Both the position numbers and the translations under genes were made by a program. A DNA stretch of 10,295 nucleotides, taken from contig JAJOHG010000633.1 of the NCBI GenBank assembly GCA_021029095.1, forward strand, positions 1 to 10,295. The letters are read 5' to 3'. This DNA comes from Phellopilus nigrolimitatus. Lineage: Eukaryota > Basidiomycota > Agaricomycetes > Hymenochaetales > Hymenochaetaceae. The notes under the pieces are model-generated. The model made no database searches. It saw nothing but the letters and a program-made list of their open reading frames with translations, and had not been told where the DNA came from. This document shows positions 1 to 10,090 of this stretch, in pieces. Each line of letters begins with the position of its first letter. Position 1 is the first letter of the stretch.

Positions 1-390
1 CCCCGAGTCTCAAATGAATCCGAACACAACGGAATCTTGTACGGCCATTTGTCTCTGAAAATCGTGAATCAGCATTTTCTTACCTGTGCAAATTCGATTT
101 TTAACTTGTGTTGGGTGAGTTGAAGCTGGCGATACTGCGTTGATTCGATCATTACAATTATGAACAACTTCTGATTACATTGCACGTCTATGTTTCCGAC
201 TCGGTCGCCACTACATTCCGGATATCGGGGGAGCAAAACTGGATTCGTTTCTTTTCGGTACGGCTGCCTTTTTGGGAACGTGATCTCGCATTCCGCATTT
301 TGTATTCTGTCTGCACTCGTAAACTGTGTTTTGTCGAATTCCCTTTCGTAAACGGGTCAGACGTTTCTGAATCATCCTGGACCATGTTCT
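1..390 (+). repeat. First copy, variant: 390 bp with a 2-bp insertion
   Basis: This copy matches the standard unit except for two additional A residues in the run at 58-61. It reads CTCTGAAAATCG where all other copies read CTCTGAATCG. Everything after it in this copy is therefore shifted by two relative to the unit. The insertion also changes the frame of the open reading frame that recurs on the minus strand of other copies: here the frame opening at 75 hits a stop at 10-12 after 21 codons. The change is at the end of the window where, for a contig, read support is often lowest, so it may be a real edge-copy variant or a consensus error. Confidence 0.9.
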
Positions 391-460
391 CCCCGAGTCT
401 CAAATGAATCCGAACACAACGGAATCTTGTACGGCCATTTGTCTCTGAATCGTGAATCAG

Positions 461-718
461 CATTTTCTTACCTGTGCAAATTCGATTTTTAACTTGTGTT
501 GGGTGAGTTGAAGCTGGCGATACTGCGTTGATTCGATCATTACAATTATGAACAACTTCTGATTACATTGCACGTCTATGTTTCCGACTCGGTCGCCACT
601 ACATTCCGGATATCGGGGGAGCAAAACTGGATTCGTTTCTTTTCGGTACGGCTGCCTTTTTGGGAACGTGATCTCGCATTCCGCATTTTGTATTCTGTCT
701 GCACTCGTAAACTGTGTT
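461..718 (+). repeat. Possible diverged internal duplication within the monomer
   Basis: Two segments of the unit look alike. Positions 461-484 and 684-707 both begin CATTTT and match at 15 of 24 bases without gaps, ending in TCG. After a 5-base gap they continue with TAACTTGTGTT (490-500) and TAAACTGTGTT (708-718), which match at 9 of 11. The offset is 223 falling to 218 bases. This could be the remnant of an older, shorter repeat from which the 388-bp unit was built. Both segments are T-rich, which raises chance similarity, so the call is tentative. The same relationship exists in every copy. Confidence 0.3.
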
Positions 719-732
719 TTGTCGAATTCCCT

Positions 733-744
733 TTCGTAAACGGG
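733..744 (+). other. CENP-B-box-like motif lacking three central bases (representative copy)
   Basis: The sequence TTCGTAAACGGG contains both conserved halves of the mammalian CENP-B box (TTCG and CGGG, with the AAA before CGGG). It equals the common form TTCGTTGGAAACGGG with three bases (TGG) missing. It occurs once per unit, so it recurs every 388 bp along the array. In the known box the spacing between halves is fixed at seven bases; here it is four, which would be expected to weaken or abolish binding by a canonical CENP-B. It may be coincidence in a CpG-rich unit. Presence of the motif is certain; its meaning is not. Confidence 0.2.
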
Positions 745-756
745 TCAGACGTTTCT

Positions 757-846
757 GAATCATCCTGGACCATGTTCTCCCCGAGTCTCAAATGAATCCG
801 AACACAACGGAATCTTGTACGGCCATTTGTCTCTGAATCGTGAATC
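757..846 (+). repeat. Cluster of five GAATC pentamers across the unit junction
   Basis: GAATC occurs at 757, 794, 810, 835 and 842, spanning the boundary between two monomers, and the cluster recurs at each junction. Two further copies in reverse orientation (GATTC) lie elsewhere in the unit, at 530 and 630 in the reference monomer, giving seven GANTC sites per 388 bp against about 1.4 expected from base composition. The longer similarity GTTTCTGAATC (751-761) and GTCTCTGAATC (829-839) suggests that part of the cluster arose by short duplication. A protein-binding role is possible but nothing here demonstrates one. Confidence 0.5.
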
Positions 847-3800
847 AGCATTTTCTTACCTGTGCAAATTCGATTTTTAACTTGTGTTGGGTGAGTTGAA
901 GCTGGCGATACTGCGTTGATTCGATCATTACAATTATGAACAACTTCTGATTACATTGCACGTCTATGTTTCCGACTCGGTCGCCACTACATTCCGGATA
1001 TCGGGGGAGCAAAACTGGATTCGTTTCTTTTCGGTACGGCTGCCTTTTTGGGAACGTGATCTCGCATTCCGCATTTTGTATTCTGTCTGCACTCGTAAAC
1101 TGTGTTTTGTCGAATTCCCTTTCGTAAACGGGTCAGACGTTTCTGAATCATCCTGGACCATGTTCTCCCCGAGTCTCAAATGAATCCGAACACAACGGAA
1201 TCTTGTACGGCCATTTGTCTCTGAATCGTGAATCAGCATTTTCTTACCTGTGCAAATTCGATTTTTAACTTGTGTTGGGTGAGTTGAAGCTGGCGATACT
1301 GCGTTGATTCGATCATTACAATTATGAACAACTTCTGATTACATTGCACGTCTATGTTTCCGACTCGGTCGCCACTACATTCCGGATATCGGGGGAGCAA
1401 AACTGGATTCGTTTCTTTTCGGTACGGCTGCCTTTTTGGGAACGTGATCTCGCATTCCGCATTTTGTATTCTGTCTGCACTCGTAAACTGTGTTTTGTCG
1501 AATTCCCTTTCGTAAACGGGTCAGACGTTTCTGAATCATCCTGGACCATGTTCTCCCCGAGTCTCAAATGAATCCGAACACAACGGAATCTTGTACGGCC
1601 ATTTGTCTCTGAATCGTGAATCAGCATTTTCTTACCTGTGCAAATTCGATTTTTAACTTGTGTTGGGTGAGTTGAAGCTGGCGATACTGCGTTGATTCGA
1701 TCATTACAATTATGAACAACTTCTGATTACATTGCACGTCTATGTTTCCGACTCGGTCGCCACTACATTCCGGATATCGGGGGAGCAAAACTGGATTCGT
1801 TTCTTTTCGGTACGGCTGCCTTTTTGGGAACGTGATCTCGCATTCCGCATTTTGTATTCTGTCTGCACTCGTAAACTGTGTTTTGTCGAATTCCCTTTCG
1901 TAAACGGGTCAGACGTTTCTGAATCATCCTGGACCATGTTCTCCCCGAGTCTCAAATGAATCCGAACACAACGGAATCTTGTACGGCCATTTGTCTCTGA
2001 ATCGTGAATCAGCATTTTCTTACCTGTGCAAATTCGATTTTTAACTTGTGTTGGGTGAGTTGAAGCTGGCGATACTGCGTTGATTCGATCATTACAATTA
2101 TGAACAACTTCTGATTACATTGCACGTCTATGTTTCCGACTCGGTCGCCACTACATTCCGGATATCGGGGGAGCAAAACTGGATTCGTTTCTTTTCGGTA
2201 CGGCTGCCTTTTTGGGAACGTGATCTCGCATTCCGCATTTTGTATTCTGTCTGCACTCGTAAACTGTGTTTTGTCGAATTCCCTTTCGTAAACGGGTCAG
2301 ACGTTTCTGAATCATCCTGGACCATGTTCTCCCCGAGTCTCAAATGAATCCGAACACAACGGAATCTTGTACGGCCATTTGTCTCTGAATCGTGAATCAG
2401 CATTTTCTTACCTGTGCAAATTCGATTTTTAACTTGTGTTGGGTGAGTTGAAGCTGGCGATACTGCGTTGATTCGATCATTACAATTATGAACAACTTCT
2501 GATTACATTGCACGTCTATGTTTCCGACTCGGTCGCCACTACATTCCGGATATCGGGGGAGCAAAACTGGATTCGTTTCTTTTCGGTACGGCTGCCTTTT
2601 TGGGAACGTGATCTCGCATTCCGCATTTTGTATTCTGTCTGCACTCGTAAACTGTGTTTTGTCGAATTCCCTTTCGTAAACGGGTCAGACGTTTCTGAAT
2701 CATCCTGGACCATGTTCTCCCCGAGTCTCAAATGAATCCGAACACAACGGAATCTTGTACGGCCATTTGTCTCTGAATCGTGAATCAGCATTTTCTTACC
2801 TGTGCAAATTCGATTTTTAACTTGTGTTGGGTGAGTTGAAGCTGGCGATACTGCGTTGATTCGATCATTACAATTATGAACAACTTCTGATTACATTGCA
2901 CGTCTATGTTTCCGACTCGGTCGCCACTACATTCCGGATATCGGGGGAGCAAAACTGGATTCGTTTCTTTTCGGTACGGCTGCCTTTTTGGGAACGTGAT
3001 CTCGCATTCCGCATTTTGTATTCTGTCTGCACTCGTAAACTGTGTTTTGTCGAATTCCCTTTCGTAAACGGGTCAGACGTTTCTGAATCATCCTGGACCA
3101 TGTTCTCCCCGAGTCTCAAATGAATCCGAACACAACGGAATCTTGTACGGCCATTTGTCTCTGAATCGTGAATCAGCATTTTCTTACCTGTGCAAATTCG
3201 ATTTTTAACTTGTGTTGGGTGAGTTGAAGCTGGCGATACTGCGTTGATTCGATCATTACAATTATGAACAACTTCTGATTACATTGCACGTCTATGTTTC
3301 CGACTCGGTCGCCACTACATTCCGGATATCGGGGGAGCAAAACTGGATTCGTTTCTTTTCGGTACGGCTGCCTTTTTGGGAACGTGATCTCGCATTCCGC
3401 ATTTTGTATTCTGTCTGCACTCGTAAACTGTGTTTTGTCGAATTCCCTTTCGTAAACGGGTCAGACGTTTCTGAATCATCCTGGACCATGTTCTCCCCGA
3501 GTCTCAAATGAATCCGAACACAACGGAATCTTGTACGGCCATTTGTCTCTGAATCGTGAATCAGCATTTTCTTACCTGTGCAAATTCGATTTTTAACTTG
3601 TGTTGGGTGAGTTGAAGCTGGCGATACTGCGTTGATTCGATCATTACAATTATGAACAACTTCTGATTACATTGCACGTCTATGTTTCCGACTCGGTCGC
3701 CACTACATTCCGGATATCGGGGGAGCAAAACTGGATTCGTTTCTTTTCGGTACGGCTGCCTTTTTGGGAACGTGATCTCGCATTCCGCATTTTGTATTCT

Positions 3801-6800
3801 GTCTGCACTCGTAAACTGTGTTTTGTCGAATTCCCTTTCGTAAACGGGTCAGACGTTTCTGAATCATCCTGGACCATGTTCTCCCCGAGTCTCAAATGAA
3901 TCCGAACACAACGGAATCTTGTACGGCCATTTGTCTCTGAATCGTGAATCAGCATTTTCTTACCTGTGCAAATTCGATTTTTAACTTGTGTTGGGTGAGT
4001 TGAAGCTGGCGATACTGCGTTGATTCGATCATTACAATTATGAACAACTTCTGATTACATTGCACGTCTATGTTTCCGACTCGGTCGCCACTACATTCCG
4101 GATATCGGGGGAGCAAAACTGGATTCGTTTCTTTTCGGTACGGCTGCCTTTTTGGGAACGTGATCTCGCATTCCGCATTTTGTATTCTGTCTGCACTCGT
4201 AAACTGTGTTTTGTCGAATTCCCTTTCGTAAACGGGTCAGACGTTTCTGAATCATCCTGGACCATGTTCTCCCCGAGTCTCAAATGAATCCGAACACAAC
4301 GGAATCTTGTACGGCCATTTGTCTCTGAATCGTGAATCAGCATTTTCTTACCTGTGCAAATTCGATTTTTAACTTGTGTTGGGTGAGTTGAAGCTGGCGA
4401 TACTGCGTTGATTCGATCATTACAATTATGAACAACTTCTGATTACATTGCACGTCTATGTTTCCGACTCGGTCGCCACTACATTCCGGATATCGGGGGA
4501 GCAAAACTGGATTCGTTTCTTTTCGGTACGGCTGCCTTTTTGGGAACGTGATCTCGCATTCCGCATTTTGTATTCTGTCTGCACTCGTAAACTGTGTTTT
4601 GTCGAATTCCCTTTCGTAAACGGGTCAGACGTTTCTGAATCATCCTGGACCATGTTCTCCCCGAGTCTCAAATGAATCCGAACACAACGGAATCTTGTAC
4701 GGCCATTTGTCTCTGAATCGTGAATCAGCATTTTCTTACCTGTGCAAATTCGATTTTTAACTTGTGTTGGGTGAGTTGAAGCTGGCGATACTGCGTTGAT
4801 TCGATCATTACAATTATGAACAACTTCTGATTACATTGCACGTCTATGTTTCCGACTCGGTCGCCACTACATTCCGGATATCGGGGGAGCAAAACTGGAT
4901 TCGTTTCTTTTCGGTACGGCTGCCTTTTTGGGAACGTGATCTCGCATTCCGCATTTTGTATTCTGTCTGCACTCGTAAACTGTGTTTTGTCGAATTCCCT
5001 TTCGTAAACGGGTCAGACGTTTCTGAATCATCCTGGACCATGTTCTCCCCGAGTCTCAAATGAATCCGAACACAACGGAATCTTGTACGGCCATTTGTCT
5101 CTGAATCGTGAATCAGCATTTTCTTACCTGTGCAAATTCGATTTTTAACTTGTGTTGGGTGAGTTGAAGCTGGCGATACTGCGTTGATTCGATCATTACA
5201 ATTATGAACAACTTCTGATTACATTGCACGTCTATGTTTCCGACTCGGTCGCCACTACATTCCGGATATCGGGGGAGCAAAACTGGATTCGTTTCTTTTC
5301 GGTACGGCTGCCTTTTTGGGAACGTGATCTCGCATTCCGCATTTTGTATTCTGTCTGCACTCGTAAACTGTGTTTTGTCGAATTCCCTTTCGTAAACGGG
5401 TCAGACGTTTCTGAATCATCCTGGACCATGTTCTCCCCGAGTCTCAAATGAATCCGAACACAACGGAATCTTGTACGGCCATTTGTCTCTGAATCGTGAA
5501 TCAGCATTTTCTTACCTGTGCAAATTCGATTTTTAACTTGTGTTGGGTGAGTTGAAGCTGGCGATACTGCGTTGATTCGATCATTACAATTATGAACAAC
5601 TTCTGATTACATTGCACGTCTATGTTTCCGACTCGGTCGCCACTACATTCCGGATATCGGGGGAGCAAAACTGGATTCGTTTCTTTTCGGTACGGCTGCC
5701 TTTTTGGGAACGTGATCTCGCATTCCGCATTTTGTATTCTGTCTGCACTCGTAAACTGTGTTTTGTCGAATTCCCTTTCGTAAACGGGTCAGACGTTTCT
5801 GAATCATCCTGGACCATGTTCTCCCCGAGTCTCAAATGAATCCGAACACAACGGAATCTTGTACGGCCATTTGTCTCTGAATCGTGAATCAGCATTTTCT
5901 TACCTGTGCAAATTCGATTTTTAACTTGTGTTGGGTGAGTTGAAGCTGGCGATACTGCGTTGATTCGATCATTACAATTATGAACAACTTCTGATTACAT
6001 TGCACGTCTATGTTTCCGACTCGGTCGCCACTACATTCCGGATATCGGGGGAGCAAAACTGGATTCGTTTCTTTTCGGTACGGCTGCCTTTTTGGGAACG
6101 TGATCTCGCATTCCGCATTTTGTATTCTGTCTGCACTCGTAAACTGTGTTTTGTCGAATTCCCTTTCGTAAACGGGTCAGACGTTTCTGAATCATCCTGG
6201 ACCATGTTCTCCCCGAGTCTCAAATGAATCCGAACACAACGGAATCTTGTACGGCCATTTGTCTCTGAATCGTGAATCAGCATTTTCTTACCTGTGCAAA
6301 TTCGATTTTTAACTTGTGTTGGGTGAGTTGAAGCTGGCGATACTGCGTTGATTCGATCATTACAATTATGAACAACTTCTGATTACATTGCACGTCTATG
6401 TTTCCGACTCGGTCGCCACTACATTCCGGATATCGGGGGAGCAAAACTGGATTCGTTTCTTTTCGGTACGGCTGCCTTTTTGGGAACGTGATCTCGCATT
6501 CCGCATTTTGTATTCTGTCTGCACTCGTAAACTGTGTTTTGTCGAATTCCCTTTCGTAAACGGGTCAGACGTTTCTGAATCATCCTGGACCATGTTCTCC
6601 CCGAGTCTCAAATGAATCCGAACACAACGGAATCTTGTACGGCCATTTGTCTCTGAATCGTGAATCAGCATTTTCTTACCTGTGCAAATTCGATTTTTAA
6701 CTTGTGTTGGGTGAGTTGAAGCTGGCGATACTGCGTTGATTCGATCATTACAATTATGAACAACTTCTGATTACATTGCACGTCTATGTTTCCGACTCGG

Positions 6801-9800
6801 TCGCCACTACATTCCGGATATCGGGGGAGCAAAACTGGATTCGTTTCTTTTCGGTACGGCTGCCTTTTTGGGAACGTGATCTCGCATTCCGCATTTTGTA
6901 TTCTGTCTGCACTCGTAAACTGTGTTTTGTCGAATTCCCTTTCGTAAACGGGTCAGACGTTTCTGAATCATCCTGGACCATGTTCTCCCCGAGTCTCAAA
7001 TGAATCCGAACACAACGGAATCTTGTACGGCCATTTGTCTCTGAATCGTGAATCAGCATTTTCTTACCTGTGCAAATTCGATTTTTAACTTGTGTTGGGT
7101 GAGTTGAAGCTGGCGATACTGCGTTGATTCGATCATTACAATTATGAACAACTTCTGATTACATTGCACGTCTATGTTTCCGACTCGGTCGCCACTACAT
7201 TCCGGATATCGGGGGAGCAAAACTGGATTCGTTTCTTTTCGGTACGGCTGCCTTTTTGGGAACGTGATCTCGCATTCCGCATTTTGTATTCTGTCTGCAC
7301 TCGTAAACTGTGTTTTGTCGAATTCCCTTTCGTAAACGGGTCAGACGTTTCTGAATCATCCTGGACCATGTTCTCCCCGAGTCTCAAATGAATCCGAACA
7401 CAACGGAATCTTGTACGGCCATTTGTCTCTGAATCGTGAATCAGCATTTTCTTACCTGTGCAAATTCGATTTTTAACTTGTGTTGGGTGAGTTGAAGCTG
7501 GCGATACTGCGTTGATTCGATCATTACAATTATGAACAACTTCTGATTACATTGCACGTCTATGTTTCCGACTCGGTCGCCACTACATTCCGGATATCGG
7601 GGGAGCAAAACTGGATTCGTTTCTTTTCGGTACGGCTGCCTTTTTGGGAACGTGATCTCGCATTCCGCATTTTGTATTCTGTCTGCACTCGTAAACTGTG
7701 TTTTGTCGAATTCCCTTTCGTAAACGGGTCAGACGTTTCTGAATCATCCTGGACCATGTTCTCCCCGAGTCTCAAATGAATCCGAACACAACGGAATCTT
7801 GTACGGCCATTTGTCTCTGAATCGTGAATCAGCATTTTCTTACCTGTGCAAATTCGATTTTTAACTTGTGTTGGGTGAGTTGAAGCTGGCGATACTGCGT
7901 TGATTCGATCATTACAATTATGAACAACTTCTGATTACATTGCACGTCTATGTTTCCGACTCGGTCGCCACTACATTCCGGATATCGGGGGAGCAAAACT
8001 GGATTCGTTTCTTTTCGGTACGGCTGCCTTTTTGGGAACGTGATCTCGCATTCCGCATTTTGTATTCTGTCTGCACTCGTAAACTGTGTTTTGTCGAATT
8101 CCCTTTCGTAAACGGGTCAGACGTTTCTGAATCATCCTGGACCATGTTCTCCCCGAGTCTCAAATGAATCCGAACACAACGGAATCTTGTACGGCCATTT
8201 GTCTCTGAATCGTGAATCAGCATTTTCTTACCTGTGCAAATTCGATTTTTAACTTGTGTTGGGTGAGTTGAAGCTGGCGATACTGCGTTGATTCGATCAT
8301 TACAATTATGAACAACTTCTGATTACATTGCACGTCTATGTTTCCGACTCGGTCGCCACTACATTCCGGATATCGGGGGAGCAAAACTGGATTCGTTTCT
8401 TTTCGGTACGGCTGCCTTTTTGGGAACGTGATCTCGCATTCCGCATTTTGTATTCTGTCTGCACTCGTAAACTGTGTTTTGTCGAATTCCCTTTCGTAAA
8501 CGGGTCAGACGTTTCTGAATCATCCTGGACCATGTTCTCCCCGAGTCTCAAATGAATCCGAACACAACGGAATCTTGTACGGCCATTTGTCTCTGAATCG
8601 TGAATCAGCATTTTCTTACCTGTGCAAATTCGATTTTTAACTTGTGTTGGGTGAGTTGAAGCTGGCGATACTGCGTTGATTCGATCATTACAATTATGAA
8701 CAACTTCTGATTACATTGCACGTCTATGTTTCCGACTCGGTCGCCACTACATTCCGGATATCGGGGGAGCAAAACTGGATTCGTTTCTTTTCGGTACGGC
8801 TGCCTTTTTGGGAACGTGATCTCGCATTCCGCATTTTGTATTCTGTCTGCACTCGTAAACTGTGTTTTGTCGAATTCCCTTTCGTAAACGGGTCAGACGT
8901 TTCTGAATCATCCTGGACCATGTTCTCCCCGAGTCTCAAATGAATCCGAACACAACGGAATCTTGTACGGCCATTTGTCTCTGAATCGTGAATCAGCATT
9001 TTCTTACCTGTGCAAATTCGATTTTTAACTTGTGTTGGGTGAGTTGAAGCTGGCGATACTGCGTTGATTCGATCATTACAATTATGAACAACTTCTGATT
9101 ACATTGCACGTCTATGTTTCCGACTCGGTCGCCACTACATTCCGGATATCGGGGGAGCAAAACTGGATTCGTTTCTTTTCGGTACGGCTGCCTTTTTGGG
9201 AACGTGATCTCGCATTCCGCATTTTGTATTCTGTCTGCACTCGTAAACTGTGTTTTGTCGAATTCCCTTTCGTAAACGGGTCAGACGTTTCTGAATCATC
9301 CTGGACCATGTTCTCCCCGAGTCTCAAATGAATCCGAACACAACGGAATCTTGTACGGCCATTTGTCTCTGAATCGTGAATCAGCATTTTCTTACCTGTG
9401 CAAATTCGATTTTTAACTTGTGTTGGGTGAGTTGAAGCTGGCGATACTGCGTTGATTCGATCATTACAATTATGAACAACTTCTGATTACATTGCACGTC
9501 TATGTTTCCGACTCGGTCGCCACTACATTCCGGATATCGGGGGAGCAAAACTGGATTCGTTTCTTTTCGGTACGGCTGCCTTTTTGGGAACGTGATCTCG
9601 CATTCCGCATTTTGTATTCTGTCTGCACTCGTAAACTGTGTTTTGTCGAATTCCCTTTCGTAAACGGGTCAGACGTTTCTGAATCATCCTGGACCATGTT
9701 CTCCCCGAGTCTCAAATGAATCCGAACACAACGGAATCTTGTACGGCCATTTGTCTCTGAATCGTGAATCAGCATTTTCTTACCTGTGCAAATTCGATTT

Positions 9801-10090
9801 TTAACTTGTGTTGGGTGAGTTGAAGCTGGCGATACTGCGTTGATTCGATCATTACAATTATGAACAACTTCTGATTACATTGCACGTCTATGTTTCCGAC
9901 TCGGTCGCCACTACATTCCGGATATCGGGGGAGCAAAACTGGATTCGTTTCTTTTCGGTACGGCTGCCTTTTTGGGAACGTGATCTCGCATTCCGCATTT
10001 TGTATTCTGTCTGCACTCGTAAACTGTGTTTTGTCGAATTCCCTTTCGTAAACGGGTCAGACGTTTCTGAATCATCCTGGACCATGTTCT

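Larger units (their letters stand above)
391..778 (+). repeat. Reference monomer of the array (388 bp)
   Basis: This is the first standard-length copy and serves as the description of the unit; the phase, starting at CCCCGAG, is arbitrary. By hand count it holds 84 A, 89 C, 83 G and 132 T, so the plus strand is T-rich and pyrimidine-rich. About 26 CpG dinucleotides are present against about 19 expected from base composition. Single EcoRI (724-729) and EcoRV (609-614) sites would each cut the array to a 388-bp ladder. Landmarks in order are a GAATC-rich start (391-458), a T-rich stretch with an AAAT-TCG-ATTT dyad (478-488), a TGAT-TCG-ATCA dyad (529-539), a CpG-dense middle (573-682), and a TTCG-TAAA-CGGG motif (733-744). 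I see no convincing RNA polymerase III boxes, TATA box, poly(A) signal or ribozyme core. Confidence 0.93.
391..10090 (+). repeat. Homogeneous core: 25 consecutive 388-bp copies with no difference seen
   Basis: Reading the copies against each other I found no substitution or length change in this 9.7-kb block. The forward and reverse open frames recur at exactly 388-bp steps with identical translations, which independently confirms identity over about three quarters of each unit; the remaining roughly 100 bp per unit was compared by eye only. Such identity is expected for very recently amplified or strongly homogenised satellite DNA, and also for an assembler repeating a single consensus. There is no sign of higher-order structure, that is, no multi-unit variant pattern that repeats at a period longer than one monomer. 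Confidence 0.9.

Noticed and set aside
180..407. 75-codon plus-strand frame as a coding sequence
   Set aside because: It starts only at TTG; the open frame extends upstream to 144 with no ATG, and its product matches no family I know. It is a shadow of the repeat.
188..463. 91-codon minus-strand frame, repeated 26 times, as a gene family
   Set aside because: It resembles no protein I recognise, has no promoter or other gene signal, overlaps a frame on the other strand, is frameshifted in copy 1, and loses its stop in the last copy. Its repetition is explained by the DNA repeat.
524..545. tRNA T-loop or internal B box around GATTCGATC
   Set aside because: The flanking bases do not form the T stem, and no A box, acceptor stem or anticodon arm is present at the required distance.
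632..647. Second CENP-B-like site TTCG(N8)CGGT
   Set aside because: Spacing is one base too long and the final G and central A are missing, so the match is no better than chance.
391..778. Viroid-like or hammerhead self-cleaving circular element (388 nt is in the viroid size range)
   Set aside because: Neither strand contains the CTGATGA and CGAAAC core boxes of a hammerhead ribozyme, and no long rod-like self-complementarity was evident on reading.
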